A stretch of DNA of 64,000 bases from Metabacillus sp. KUDC1714 (GCF_014217835.1 NZ_CP055263.1:3289501-3353500); one strand, 5' to 3'. Shown: positions 17,802 through 27,446, numbered from the stretch's first letter. Program-made: numbers and translations. Notes: generated from the sequence alone by a model not told the origin.

Positions 17802-18692
17802 ATGAATTTAAGAAACAGTACACTTTCCACATTGTTCTTTTTGCCAGCAGCTATGTTTATGCTTGTATTCTTACTTTATCCAATTACCCTTTTAGTGAAG
17901 GATAGTTTTTATCACATTGACTTAATGAATCCTAGTGTAAAGGAATTTGTTGGACTCGCAAATTATATTGATTCTTTAAGTTCAGAACGATTTTTAAAGG
18001 CCCTATGGAACACGGTTGTTTATATTGGTGTTGCAGTAGGCGTGGAATTTATCCTGGGTCTCATCCTTGCTCTCCTGTTAAGTCATGCATTTAAAGGAAG
18101 TCAGGTAATCAGAACATTATTGCTTAGTCCGTTAATGCTTGCTCCATTAGTGTCAGGTCTCATCTGGAAGTTTATGCTAAATGACCAATTTGGAATTTTC
18201 AATTGGGTGCTTTACAAAATAGGAATCCTCTCTGATCCACATCAAATTCTCTGGTTGTCTGATTCTCGCTATGCTATTTATTCAACAATTATAGCTGATA
18301 TATGGCTAACAACTCCATTCATCATGCTTGTTCTGTTGGCGGGAATTCAGGGTATTCCAAAAACTCTCTATGAATCAGCTGATATTGATGGTGCAAATAA
18401 ATGGCACAAATTTAGATACATTACTGTGCCTTCACTAATTCCAGTGGCATCAGTTGCATTGTTAATTCGAATAATAGACGCAGCAAGAACATTTGATATT
18501 GTATGGGTATTAACGCAAGGAGGACCTGGATTTTCCTCTGAGCTTTTAAGTACGTATATGTATAAAACCTTAACCCGCTATGGACAGGTAGGACAATCGA
18601 GTGCCATGGCAGTAATATTTATTATTCTTTTACTAATCTTAAGCTCCTTCTTTATTTCAAAGATTTGGTCACCAAAGAAAAATCATTCTTAA
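17802..18692 (+). CDS. CUT1 sugar ABC transporter permease (MalF/UgpA-like)
   Basis: A 296-residue inner-membrane permease with six hydrophobic segments and the EAA loop ESADIDGANKWHKFRYITVPSLIPV, which docks the ATPase. SD aaaggagg. It pairs with the next gene, 20 bp downstream. No ATPase gene is present in this operon. Confidence 0.9.
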   Translation: MNLRNSTLSTLFFLPAAMFMLVFLLYPITLLVKDSFYHIDLMNPSVKEFVGLANYIDSLSSERFLKALWNTVVYIGVAVGVEFILGLILALLLSHAFKGSQVIRTLLLSPLMLAPLVSGLIWKFMLNDQFGIFNWVLYKIGILSDPHQILWLSDSRYAIYSTIIADIWLTTPFIMLVLLAGIQGIPKTLYESADIDGANKWHKFRYITVPSLIPVASVALLIRIIDAARTFDIVWVLTQGGPGFSSELLSTYMYKTLTRYGQVGQSSAMAVIFIILLLILSSFFISKIWSPKKNHS

Positions 18693-18712
18693 TGAACGTG
18701 AGGTGAATCAGG

Positions 18713-19600
18713 ATGGCGGAAGTACAAGTAAATAAAACAAAGCTTTCAAGATATACATCGATTAATATAAACAAGATGAAGAAAAGACTATGGCTTCTAT
18801 TTGTCATTTCATTAACCTGCATCTTAGCAATGTTGTTTCTAGGACCTTATGTTTATCTGCTTTTAACATCATTAAAACCATCAGCAGAGGCAGTAAGTTC
18901 CCCACCTACTTTATGGCCGTCTAAGTTTTCTTTTGAAAACTATCGAAATATGTTTGATTACCTGCCAGTCGGAAAATATTTTGCAAACAGTCTTATCACA
19001 GCTATTACAAGTACCTTTATAAGCGTTTTATTAGGCTCAATGGCAGCCTATGGGATATCAAGATTTACATCTGTTACAGGAAAGTACTTTTTATTATTCA
19101 CTCTTGTGATTAGAATGGTACCGATGATTAGTATTGCTATTCCGATGTATATGATTATTAAAAACATGGGATTAATAGATACTCACTTGGCATTAGTATT
19201 AGTGTATACAAGTGTTAACGTACCTTTTGCGATTTGGCTTATGATTGGCTTTTTTGACTCAATCCCAAAGGAATTTGATGAAGCGGCCCGTATTGACGGA
19301 TGTAGCTGGCTCGGTTCGTTCATTAGGGTAATTATCCCAGTTTCACTCCCAGGGTTAGCCACGACAGCGATCTTTACTTTTATGTTAGCATGGAATGATT
19401 TCCTGTTTGCGTTACTCATGACTAGTACTAATGCAAAAACGGCAACCGTCGGAATATCGGAATTTTTAACTGCCTATAATCTCGATCTGGGGCCTATGAC
19501 AGCGGCCGCAGTTTCATTTAGCTTGCCCGTGATGATTTTTTCACTCTTTCTACAACGCTATATTGTTAGTGGGATGACTTTAGGTGCAGTAAAAGAGTAG
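18713..19600 (+). CDS. CUT1 sugar ABC transporter permease (MalG/UgpE-like)
   Basis: A 295-residue permease with a cytoplasmic N-terminal tail, six membrane segments and EAA loop DEAARIDGCSWLGSFIRVIIPVSLPG. SD gtgagg lies close to the ATG. With the preceding permease it forms the channel for the sugar delivered by the lipoprotein at 16357. A hairpin separates it from the downstream histidine-kinase gene. Confidence 0.9.
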   Translation: MAEVQVNKTKLSRYTSININKMKKRLWLLFVISLTCILAMLFLGPYVYLLLTSLKPSAEAVSSPPTLWPSKFSFENYRNMFDYLPVGKYFANSLITAITSTFISVLLGSMAAYGISRFTSVTGKYFLLFTLVIRMVPMISIAIPMYMIIKNMGLIDTHLALVLVYTSVNVPFAIWLMIGFFDSIPKEFDEAARIDGCSWLGSFIRVIIPVSLPGLATTAIFTFMLAWNDFLFALLMTSTNAKTATVGISEFLTAYNLDLGPMTAAAVSFSLPVMIFSLFLQRYIVSGMTLGAVKE

Positions 19601-19603
19601 GGA

Positions 19604-19637
19604 TTCCTTTCAAATTAAATATTTTTTTTGAAAGGAA
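19604..19637 (+). terminator. Hairpin between permease and kinase genes
   Basis: Eleven-bp perfect stem (ttcctttcaaa 19604-19614, tttgaaaggaa 19627-19637) with the T-run inside the loop rather than after it. May be a partial terminator or an mRNA end-stabilising hairpin. Confidence 0.45.
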
Positions 19638-19712
19638 GGATTAGCAGGAATAAAGAGTATATTGCTTGAATACTTAAAAATAATCATAATTTTTTATTTA
19701 ATTTGAACAAAA

Positions 19713-19726
19713 TGAAAGTGCTTTCA
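19713..19726 (+). promoter_or_regulatory. cre-like site upstream of histidine-kinase gene
   Basis: tgaaagtgctttca is a perfect 14-bp dyad apart from its centre and matches the cre consensus except that the central CG is TG. It lies 30 bp before the kinase start, so the sensor pair itself may be under CcpA. Confidence 0.5.
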
Positions 19727-19755
19727 TGAGTTAAATTGTGTCTGGGGAGAAAAAA

Positions 19756-21486
19756 ATGGACATTTTTCACGGAATAAAAGGCTCTCCTATTAAAAAGAAA
19801 ATTATCTTGCTTGCTCTTTTTTCCACACTCATTCCATTACTTGTTGTTGGTCCTATTACATTTGCCTTTTTAAATAAGTCAGTTGAAAATAAGGTATCGA
19901 CAACGGTCACAAACCTCTTAACGATTGTTAACTGGAATATTAATACCTTTGTTGCAGAGATCGAGGATATTTCCAATATTGTCTTCTTATCAAATGATAT
20001 ACATCGGTACTTAACACATAACAAAAAGGACCCAAAGCACTATATGTATGAAACATCATCAAGAAATACATTGAGTAATATCACGGTTGTTAACAAGCCT
20101 TATATTCATTCTATTTATATAGGAAATGAAAACCATGGTTTTTTAAAAGTAAACCAAGGAAACAGCAATATGAATGGTAATGTATTTAGTCAGATCGAGG
20201 ATACAACCTTATACCATCAATTACTTGATAGTCCATGGAAAGGTCAGTGGTTTAATAGCAGCAAATTAAGGCTTAATGCTGGAAATGACGAGCCTTTCCT
20301 TTTCGGGAGAATGATCAGAAATCTTGGAACAAAGGATCCTATTGGCGTTTTGCTAATAAGCATTGATCCAATGATTTTCGAAAATATGTTTAAAGAGGTC
20401 AATATTCAAGGAAATATTCTAGTTTTAAATGGAGATAAAATACTTTATTCAAGAAATAAGATGGAAATGTCACCAATACAGCTGACAGAGATAATTGATG
20501 GTTCCAAGGATAATGGAACCGTCATTAACTATATTGATGGCAAAAAGAACATCATAAACTATCATACAAATGAGAACACGGATTGGAAGATTGTTAGTAT
20601 TGTTCCCTTTGAAAATGTTGTTCAAGATATCAATCAGATAAGGTTGATCACGATCACCTTACTAGTAATTGCATTTATCATTTCTGTCGTCTTTGCAATT
20701 TATCTATCTAGCAGAATTACGAGAGAGCTTGGTTTATTGCGGTTAGTAACTGAACAAATGGAAAGAAGAGAAATCGTTTCTGGCATTCATTTTAATAAAG
20801 AGGATGAAATCGGTAAAATCGGTAACCGCTTTGTCGAACTTTATAATCGAAATAATGATTTAACCTTAAGACTATATGAAGCAAAAGTGAAAGAGAAGGA
20901 AGCAGAGCTTTTGGCGCTGCAAAGCCATATTAATCCCCATTTTCTTTACAATACTTTAAATGCCATGTTTTGGATGGCTGAAAAGTCAAAGGCAAAGCCA
21001 ATTGCTAAAATGGCCATAAGCTTGTCAAAAATTTTTAAGCTTACATTAAACGATGGAAATCCTATAACAACCGTTAAGAACGAAATTGAACAAGTAAAAA
21101 GTTATCTTGACATTCAAAATATCCGATTTGATCATAATATCTTTTATCATTTTCAAGTTGATCCTAATATTCTTGAGGAAAAACTGATTAAACTGCTTTT
21201 ACAGCCAATTGTTGAAAATGCGGTCTACCATGGGTTAGAACCTAAAAATGGTAGGGGGACTATTACAATAGTAGGGTCTATGCAGAATGATTGCTTACTA
21301 TTTAAAATCATTGATACAGGGAAAGGCTTTAACACGAGTGAAATAGACATTTATTCAAAAGGCTACGCCCTAAAAAATATAAACGAAAGATTAAAGTTAC
21401 ATTATGGAGATGAATTTGGGTTAGATATCAATAGTAAAATTGATGAGGGCACTACTGTCATCCTAAAAGTTGGCTTGAAGCATTGA
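19756..21486 (+). CDS. YesM/LytS-type sensor histidine kinase
   Basis: ATG at 19756 is preferred over GTG at 19738 because ggggag sits 6 nt before it. Layout: membrane segment near residues 14-35, an extracellular sensor region of about 260 residues, a second membrane segment near 297-318, a HAMP-like linker, then the His_kinase motif QSHINPHFLYNTLNAMFWM with phospho-acceptor His395, and an HATPase domain with QPIVENAVYHGL and DTGKGF. It is followed 26 bp later by its response regulator. Such kinases respond to sugars, often through a separate membrane-anchored binding protein; the gene at 23463 is a candidate partner. Confidence 0.88.
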   Translation: MDIFHGIKGSPIKKKIILLALFSTLIPLLVVGPITFAFLNKSVENKVSTTVTNLLTIVNWNINTFVAEIEDISNIVFLSNDIHRYLTHNKKDPKHYMYETSSRNTLSNITVVNKPYIHSIYIGNENHGFLKVNQGNSNMNGNVFSQIEDTTLYHQLLDSPWKGQWFNSSKLRLNAGNDEPFLFGRMIRNLGTKDPIGVLLISIDPMIFENMFKEVNIQGNILVLNGDKILYSRNKMEMSPIQLTEIIDGSKDNGTVINYIDGKKNIINYHTNENTDWKIVSIVPFENVVQDINQIRLITITLLVIAFIISVVFAIYLSSRITRELGLLRLVTEQMERREIVSGIHFNKEDEIGKIGNRFVELYNRNNDLTLRLYEAKVKEKEAELLALQSHINPHFLYNTLNAMFWMAEKSKAKPIAKMAISLSKIFKLTLNDGNPITTVKNEIEQVKSYLDIQNIRFDHNIFYHFQVDPNILEEKLIKLLLQPIVENAVYHGLEPKNGRGTITIVGSMQNDCLLFKIIDTGKGFNTSEIDIYSKGYALKNINERLKLHYGDEFGLDINSKIDEGTTVILKVGLKH

Positions 21487-21512
21487 GGACAGACTAAAAG
21501 GTGGTATAAGAA

Positions 21513-23048
21513 ATGTACAAACTTTTAATCGTCGACGATGAAAAGATTGTGATTGAAGGCTTAAATTCAGCAATTAATTGGAACGAAAATCAAATAGAAC
21601 TTGTTGGTTCTGCCTCATGTGGAAAAGAAGCTCTTCAAAAAATTGTTGATATGAAACCAGATATTGTCTTACAAGATATAAGAATTCCTGGAATAAATGG
21701 GTTAGATTTAATCCAGCAAGCTAAGCAACTTAATCTTGATACTGTATTTATCATTATTAGCGGATATTCTGAATTTAGTTATGCTAAAAGAGCGATTGAG
21801 CTTGAAGCAATCGATTATTTAGTTAAACCGATTGAAGTAGAAGAAATTCTTACTTCTATAAAAAAAGCAATTTGTAAATTTGATAAACTCAAAGAAGAAA
21901 AACAAATTGATAAGAGAATGAAGTTATATGAAACTGCCTTAGATGAAAAGCAGGTACTAGAATTTATTCTTGGTAATCAAAACGTTCATCCCGATGTATT
22001 GAGGAATGTAAATGAGTATAGCTTTACTGTAATTGATTTTAAAGGTTTTAGGGAAGAACCTTCTTTAGAAGAGAAAATCCATTTCATTACTATAGGGATT
22101 AAAGCTTTATTAACAGAAAAGGGATTACAAGCTTTTCCTTATTCAATTGATAAAACGATAACAATTCTGGTATCAAACTCTAGTCAAATCACTGATTTTT
22201 TAGATGGTGTATTTAAATTGGTATCAAAGTATCACAATAGTGATGTCGCCATCGGAATTAGTCAAAGCTATTTTGATTTTTCCAAAGTAAACCATGCGTA
22301 CCAAGAAGCGAAGGATTTAGTTAAGCTTGGAATTTTTACGAATAAGATATTCACGACATATACTGATTTAGAAAATATGAATAATATAATCGGTCCTAGT
22401 ATGATTGAGGAAATTGATCAGTATTTTACCATATGTAAATCAGATGTTTTTTTGAAAATAAATGACATGATTGATCACATCATCAATTATTCAAAGCAAA
22501 GTAGGCTTTCTCCAAATAAATCAAAATTTTTATGCTTTAAGTGGGCTATCAATCTCCTTGAGTATATTGAAAATGAGTTTGAATTAACAAATCCAGTGGG
22601 AGAAAGACATGAGATATATGAAAAGCTTAACTCTTTGGATTCTTTAGATGAAATGAAAGCATGGCTTAGAAGATTAGCCAGTCAAATGACAGACATGTTA
22701 AATAATCATAAAATCTCTTATAATGACAAACTCATTATGGAGCTAAAAAGTTATTTAAAAACTCATTTTAGAGAACCGATTGTGTTAGAAGAGCTAGGGG
22801 AGCACTTTTATAAAAGTCCAGCCTATCTTTGCAGCTTGTTTTCAAGAAGCGCTGGGAAGACGATTTTTGAATATATTACAATTTTGAGAATGAACAGCGC
22901 AAAGGAGCTATTAAGAACTTCAAATTATAAGGTTTCAGAAATTGCAACCAAAGTAGGTTATGAGAACGACAAATATTTCTATCAGGTTTTTAAGAAAAAT
23001 ATAGGCATTACGCCAAGTCAGTATAGGTCACAGCATCTTGTTAAATAG
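21513..23048 (+). CDS. YesN-type response regulator with AraC DNA-binding domain
   Basis: An N-terminal receiver domain (LLIVDDEKIVIEGL, phospho-acceptor Asp55 in LQDIRIPG, Lys of the LVKPIE motif) is followed by a ~270-residue linker and a C-terminal AraC/XylS helix-turn-helix pair (about residues 410-505, VLEELGEHFYKSPAYLCSLF and VSEIATKVGYENDKYFYQVF). It probably activates transporter or fructanase genes when phosphorylated by the kinase encoded just upstream. The 45-bp element at 23268-23312 is a candidate target. Confidence 0.9.
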   Translation: MYKLLIVDDEKIVIEGLNSAINWNENQIELVGSASCGKEALQKIVDMKPDIVLQDIRIPGINGLDLIQQAKQLNLDTVFIIISGYSEFSYAKRAIELEAIDYLVKPIEVEEILTSIKKAICKFDKLKEEKQIDKRMKLYETALDEKQVLEFILGNQNVHPDVLRNVNEYSFTVIDFKGFREEPSLEEKIHFITIGIKALLTEKGLQAFPYSIDKTITILVSNSSQITDFLDGVFKLVSKYHNSDVAIGISQSYFDFSKVNHAYQEAKDLVKLGIFTNKIFTTYTDLENMNNIIGPSMIEEIDQYFTICKSDVFLKINDMIDHIINYSKQSRLSPNKSKFLCFKWAINLLEYIENEFELTNPVGERHEIYEKLNSLDSLDEMKAWLRRLASQMTDMLNNHKISYNDKLIMELKSYLKTHFREPIVLEELGEHFYKSPAYLCSLFSRSAGKTIFEYITILRMNSAKELLRTSNYKVSEIATKVGYENDKYFYQVFKKNIGITPSQYRSQHLVK

Positions 23049-23174
23049 ATGGGGTGCCTATTTTCACCTACTGATAAATTAATAAAAAAAGTAAGTTTAA
23101 TTTTATTAGAATATAATTAAACTCTCTTACGTATTAAGATTTGACTTTTTCTTAAGCAGTATATAAACATCTGA

Positions 23175-23219
23175 AAGAGGTGTCCACTAGTTAGAGTAGT
23201 ATAGGGACGCCTCTTTTTC
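23175..23219 (+). terminator. Intrinsic terminator after response-regulator gene
   Basis: Stem agaggtgtcc/ggacgcctct (one G-T wobble) with 19-nt loop and ctttttctttg tail. Closes the GH172-transporter-kinase-regulator block. The rest of the 414-bp gap holds the promoter element listed next and AT-rich leader. Confidence 0.85.
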
Positions 23220-23267
23220 TTTGTGTGTTGGTTCCTTAGGGAACTACCGAAAATTTTAAATTTTCTA

Positions 23268-23312
23268 AACCAAAAACATTGAAATATTTCCTCTGATCAT
23301 ACTGTTATAGTA
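23268..23312 (+). promoter_or_regulatory. 45-bp promoter/operator element (copy A)
   Basis: Starts aaccaaaaacattgaaatat and ends tgttatagta. The same blocks occur with identical total length at 37269-37313. The TATAGT near the end suits a -10; no good -35 stands 17 bp upstream, which is typical of promoters that need an activator. I infer a binding site for a YesN-type regulator. Confidence 0.5.
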
Positions 23313-23462
23313 ACGAAAAGGAGTGCTTGTCTTAAAGCTAGAGGCGTTACTTACAATCATATCTTTCGTTACAGTCCAATACTTCGGTACTGAAATTGCT
23401 TTAAGAAGTAAAACTTTTTAGGAATAACGGAGTCTTAAAAATATGAAATGATGGGATATTAA

Positions 23463-24410
23463 ATGTTTAAAAAGTTAACACTTCTTCTATTTATCATTAC
23501 ATTGTCTTTTATTTTAATAGCATATATATATCAACAATCAATCGATGAAAAACCTAAAGTAACAGTTGTTTTAAAAGATTTAAATTCAGAGTATGGGAGA
23601 ATGATAGAAGCTGGATTAAAAAAGGGATTCCATGATTTTGATATAGAGGGTAAGATTGTTGCACCCACTAGCGTATCATTTTTTGAGCAAGTTGACTTGT
23701 TAGAAAGTATTCTTATGGAAAAACCCGATATATTAATAATCTCCCTAATGTTTCCGGAATATAGTATCCCTACTTTAGATAAGTTTATCGAACAAGATAT
23801 TCCGGTATTATTATTAGATACAGATTTTCAATGGGATAATAAAACAACCTATATTGGTACTGATAATGTTGCTTTAGGTAGAACAGCAGGAATGTTGCTC
23901 GGATCGCAACTGCAGACTGGAAATGAAGTTGCCATAATAGGATTAGATTTATATAGTCCGGTTGCATCTAAACGCATTATGGGAGCCAAACGAAGTTTAG
24001 ATACTATAGGAATTAATATTATTGCAGAAAAGGTAAATGTATACTCTGAACCTTTAAGAGTTAAATCGGAGATCGAAACAATTTTAGAAAAGCATCCTAA
24101 GATTAAAGGGATAATGGCAACCAATGATGAACTGGCATTAATTGCCTTTCAGGTGATTGAAAAGCATGATCTTAAAATGCCGATCATAGGAGCAGATGGA
24201 ATAAACGAAATGATTAAATTGATAGAAGAGGGAGATCTGCCCGGATCTGTAGCACAGAATCCTTATGATATGGGATATTTAAGTGTAGAAACGGCCAAGA
24301 AGGAATTAAATGGGAAAAATGTTGAAAAGCATATTGACAGTGGAATCGATATCATCATTAAAGGAAATGTGGAGCAGAGGTTAGATTTCCAGAAAAGATT
24401 GCTGAAATAA
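23463..24410 (+). CDS. Membrane-anchored RbsB-fold sugar-binding protein (probable sensor component)
   Basis: A 315-residue protein of the RbsB periplasmic-binding fold (PKVTVVLKDLNSEYGRMIEAGLKKGF, DTDFQWDNKTTYIGTDNVALGRTAG, IKGIMATNDELALIAFQVI). The N-terminal hydrophobic segment (about residues 4-23) has no lipobox Cys and no clear cleavage site, so the protein is probably held by a membrane anchor. Similar solitary binding proteins act with LytS/YesN-type pairs in XylFII-LytS-YesN of Clostridium and AraPST of Geobacillus. It lies downstream of such a pair and upstream of an RbsABC-type transporter, which supports a sensing role. It could instead be a redundant transport subunit. Confidence 0.75.
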   Translation: MFKKLTLLLFIITLSFILIAYIYQQSIDEKPKVTVVLKDLNSEYGRMIEAGLKKGFHDFDIEGKIVAPTSVSFFEQVDLLESILMEKPDILIISLMFPEYSIPTLDKFIEQDIPVLLLDTDFQWDNKTTYIGTDNVALGRTAGMLLGSQLQTGNEVAIIGLDLYSPVASKRIMGAKRSLDTIGINIIAEKVNVYSEPLRVKSEIETILEKHPKIKGIMATNDELALIAFQVIEKHDLKMPIIGADGINEMIKLIEEGDLPGSVAQNPYDMGYLSVETAKKELNGKNVEKHIDSGIDIIIKGNVEQRLDFQKRLLK

Positions 24411-24475
24411 AGTAGTCTGTATTCACCTTTTTATAAAAATGAACTAAAAAAATGAATACAGTAGATTAGTAATTG

Positions 24476-24505
24476 ACCTATCAATAGATGGGTTTATTTT
24501 TTTTG
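24476..24505 (+). terminator. Intrinsic terminator after anchored binding-protein gene
   Basis: Seven-bp stem acctatc/gatgggt (one G-T pair) with loop aata, followed by a long T-run. It separates the sensor gene from the transporter operon. The sequence 24506-24833 contains a cre site and otherwise AT-rich DNA; a 70-codon open frame there shows no family feature and is not called. Confidence 0.75.
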
Positions 24506-24637
24506 TTTCCAACATGTTTGAAATAGTATTTGAATTCAATGAATCTAAAAAAATTAAACACCTTAAAATTTTAAAGGTTAAATTCCGAAAATTTCGAAAT
24601 AAGTCAACTGAAAATTTTGGTAAATTAAGTACACATC

Positions 24638-24652
24638 ATGAAAACGCTATCA
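24638..24652 (+). promoter_or_regulatory. cre (CcpA) site upstream of RbsABC-type operon
   Basis: atgaaaacgctatca matches WTGNAANCGNWNNCW throughout. It lies 180 bp upstream of the binding-protein start, so it probably overlaps or adjoins the promoter and would bring the fructose transporter and fructanase under carbon catabolite control. Confidence 0.65.
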
Positions 24653-24833
24653 AATTGAAGAGTGTAACAAGTGTAAAACATTTTGTACCTATATTAGTTG
24701 ATCTGCAAAATTCTGTAACCCTGTAAAGATCGATTAGATAGGAACAATCATGAGGTGATGCGATGGTAGAGTAAATACTTCAAAATCATTTATATTTTCA
24801 TTTATTACTATTAATCATAATGAGGTGAACAGT

Positions 24834-25805
24834 ATGAAAAGGAATGTAAAAAGACTAGTCTCAATTTTGCTGGTATTAGTAATTGGTCTTATCACTGCTT
24901 GTAGCAATTCAAACCAATCTTCTGAAAGCGCTTCAGGAGAAGGGGGTAATGAAAAGAAATTAACGATTGCATTAACTGTTGGGACATTAGCAAATCCATT
25001 CTTTCTATCAATGAGCAAAGGAGTTGAGGATGCGGGTAAAGAACTAGGCGCTGAAGTAATTGTAGAAAGTGCTGAATATGATCTAGCAAAGCAAACCTCG
25101 CAAATTGAAAACTTTATTACTAAAAAGGTAGATATCATTCTATTAAATGCAGTTGATACAAAAGGAATTGCAGCAGCAGTTCAACAGGCAAAAGCTGAAG
25201 GAATTCCTGTAATAGCAGTTGATACGAATGCGGAAGGCGGTGTTGATGCTACAGTAACTTCAGATAACTATCAGGCTGGTAAACTTGCTGGGGAGTATGT
25301 AGTTGAGCAATTAGGTGGTAAAGGTAATATAGCGATTATTGATGGACCTCCAGTTTCTGCAGTAACAGATCGTATAAAAGGCTTTGAGGATGTCATAAAA
25401 GATTCTGAAATTAAAGTCGTGGCAAAGCAAAATGGTGAAGGAAATCGTGAAAAGGCATTAACTGTGATGGAAAGTATTTTACAAGCAAATCCTTCAGGTA
25501 CAATTGATGCCGTATTTGCGATAAATGATCCAGAAGCAATTGGTGTTGAAATTGCTCAAGAGCAAGCTGGACGTAAAGATGAATTCTTCATTGTTGGTGT
25601 CGATGGTGCTCCTGAAGCAACGGAAGCGATGGCTAAGGATGGAAGTACTTTTACTGCTACTTCAGCTCAATCGCCTAGTGATATGGTGAAAAAAGCAGTT
25701 GAAATTGGAATGAAGGTAAAAAATGGAGAAGATGTTGAAGAGCTTATTAAAGTTCCAGTAGAGCTTGTTACACAGGAATCATTAGATTCTTACAAAGGTT
25801 GGTAA
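24834..25805 (+). CDS. Ribose/fructose-type ABC transporter binding lipoprotein
   Basis: RbsB/FrcB-like lipoprotein with lipobox LITAC. ATG at 24834 is used, since gaggtg lies 8-9 nt upstream and is itself the competing GTG (24825). Signature phrases are TLANPFFLSMSKGVEDAGKE, KVDIILLNAVDTKGI, IPVIAVDTNAEGGVDATVTSDN and FIVGVDGAPEATEAM. Placed directly before an RbsA-like ATPase, an RbsC-like permease and a secreted fructanase, it most likely binds fructose. Ribose or another monosaccharide cannot be excluded by sequence. Confidence 0.88.
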   Translation: MKRNVKRLVSILLVLVIGLITACSNSNQSSESASGEGGNEKKLTIALTVGTLANPFFLSMSKGVEDAGKELGAEVIVESAEYDLAKQTSQIENFITKKVDIILLNAVDTKGIAAAVQQAKAEGIPVIAVDTNAEGGVDATVTSDNYQAGKLAGEYVVEQLGGKGNIAIIDGPPVSAVTDRIKGFEDVIKDSEIKVVAKQNGEGNREKALTVMESILQANPSGTIDAVFAINDPEAIGVEIAQEQAGRKDEFFIVGVDGAPEATEAMAKDGSTFTATSAQSPSDMVKKAVEIGMKVKNGEDVEELIKVPVELVTQESLDSYKGW

Positions 25806-25818
25806 GCCTCCTTCATAC

Positions 25819-25855
25819 AAAAGGCTGATAGGAACCATAACCTTATCAGTCTTTT
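25819..25855 (+). terminator. Intercistronic hairpin after binding-protein gene
   Basis: Twelve-bp stem aaaaggctgata/tatcagtctttt with one G-T pair, 13-nt loop and a short T-run. It lies between the binding-protein and ATPase genes; probably partial termination or message stabilisation. Confidence 0.65.
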
Positions 25856-25880
25856 AAAACATTAAAAGAGGTGATGATAA

Positions 25881-27446
25881 ATGATTTTAAAAGAGAAGTT
25901 AATAAAGAATGAAATAATTGCAAAAGAGCCCATTTTAAATATGGAGGGTATTAGTAAAACATTTTCTGGTGTAACGGTTTTGAATAATGTAAGAATAATG
26001 CTTTATCCAGGGGAAGTACATGCATTAATGGGGGAAAACGGTGCTGGTAAATCTACTTTCATGAAAATTTTAGCAGGGATTCATATTCCTGACAATAATG
26101 GTGGCACTATTATGATGAAAGGGAAACCGATTACTTGGAAAGATCCTGTTGATGCAAGAAACAAAGGAATAAGTGTTATTCATCAAGAGCTCAATCTGTC
26201 TCCTAATTTAACAATAAGTGAGAATATATTATTGGGCTCAACTTTCCCCAAAAATAGACTAGGAATGGTCAAATGGGATGAAGTTCATGAACGAGCACAA
26301 CAAGTATTAGATTCGATGGGGTCTAATCTTAACCCACGTCAATTGGTTTCGTCACTTAGCGTTGCTCAACAACAGATGGTTGAGATCGCAAGGGCGTTAT
26401 CGTTTAAGGCTGAAGTGCTAATAATGGATGAGCCGACTGCTTCCTTAACGGATAAAGAAATTACGAAACTATTTGAAATCATTAGTGACTTAAAGAAGCA
26501 AGGGGTTGCCATTGTTTATATTTCTCACCGGATGGAAGAAATTTTTCAAATATCTGATCGGTTTACCGTTTTACGTGATGGAGAGTGGATAACAAGTGGG
26601 CCCATTCACGAGACTAATCCTGATGATCTCGTGAAATTAATGGTTGGAAGAGATTTAAAAGATTTATTTAATCGCTCAAAACCATCATATTCACCAGATT
26701 CTAAAGAGGTTGTACCTGCTCTAGAGTTAAGGGATATTTCCGATAACACCATTGTGAAAGATGTTTCTTTAAAAATTTATCCTGGTGAAATTGTCGGTTT
26801 AGCTGGACTTATGGGTGCAGGAAGAACAGAGTTGGTAAGAACCATTTTCGGTATTTCTGAGGTAAGGAGTGGAGAAATACTCGTCGATGGCAAAAAAGTG
26901 ACAATTAAATCAACAATTGATGCCATTACGAATGGGATTGCCCATGTACCTGAGAGCAGGAAAGAACAAGGTTTATTTTTATCGATGTCAGTTAAAGAGA
27001 ACATCATCATGACAAAGATGAAAAACCATTCTAAAGCAGGATTTCTTAGTTGGAAGCAGATAAATGAAAACGCAAACAACTGTATAAAGGACTTAAATAT
27101 AAAAATAGCTTCTCCAGATCAGCAGGTGTCAAACTTAAGTGGTGGAAATCAACAAAAAGTAGTAATCGCTAAATGGCTACTGATATCACCGAAGGTATTA
27201 CTACTTGATGAACCGACAAGAGGAGTTGATATCGGTGCTAAGACTGAGATACATAAAATTATCTCACAGCTTGCAGACGAAGGTTTAGCTGTATTAATGA
27301 TATCATCTGAGCTTCCTGAAGTATTAGGGGTAAGTGATCGAATCCTTGTCATGAACGAAGGTAGATTAACTGGAGAACTATTAAAAGAAGAGGCTACCCA
27401 AGAAAAAATTATGTACTTAGCAAGTTTAGGAGGGAAAAGTAATTGA
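25881..27446 (+). CDS. Ribose/fructose-type ABC transporter ATPase (RbsA-like)
   Basis: A 521-residue twin ATPase. Domain 1: GENGAGKSTFMK, signature VSSLSVAQQQMVEIARAL, Walker B LIMDEPTASLTD. Domain 2: GLMGAGRTELVRTIFG, NLSGGNQQKVVIAKWL, LLLDEPTRGVD. SD aagaggtgatg. The last codons overlap the TTG start of the permease gene. About 25 residues precede the first domain, slightly more than usual. It drives uptake of the sugar bound by the lipoprotein encoded upstream. Confidence 0.92.
   Translation: MILKEKLIKNEIIAKEPILNMEGISKTFSGVTVLNNVRIMLYPGEVHALMGENGAGKSTFMKILAGIHIPDNNGGTIMMKGKPITWKDPVDARNKGISVIHQELNLSPNLTISENILLGSTFPKNRLGMVKWDEVHERAQQVLDSMGSNLNPRQLVSSLSVAQQQMVEIARALSFKAEVLIMDEPTASLTDKEITKLFEIISDLKKQGVAIVYISHRMEEIFQISDRFTVLRDGEWITSGPIHETNPDDLVKLMVGRDLKDLFNRSKPSYSPDSKEVVPALELRDISDNTIVKDVSLKIYPGEIVGLAGLMGAGRTELVRTIFGISEVRSGEILVDGKKVTIKSTIDAITNGIAHVPESRKEQGLFLSMSVKENIIMTKMKNHSKAGFLSWKQINENANNCIKDLNIKIASPDQQVSNLSGGNQQKVVIAKWLLISPKVLLLDEPTRGVDIGAKTEIHKIISQLADEGLAVLMISSELPEVLGVSDRILVMNEGRLTGELLKEEATQEKIMYLASLGGKSN

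Noticed and set aside
23310..23405. Possible pseudoknotted leader RNA or riboswitch formed by gtaacgaaa/tttcgttac and cttaaagc/gctttaag
   Set aside because: The first arm overlaps the probable -10 box, so it would not be in the transcript; the remaining pairing alone is weak and matches no known riboswitch.
24514..24726. 70-codon open frame between the anchored binding protein and the RbsB-type gene
   Set aside because: No ribosome site, the start falls just after the terminator T-run, it overlaps the cre site, and the protein has no recognisable feature.
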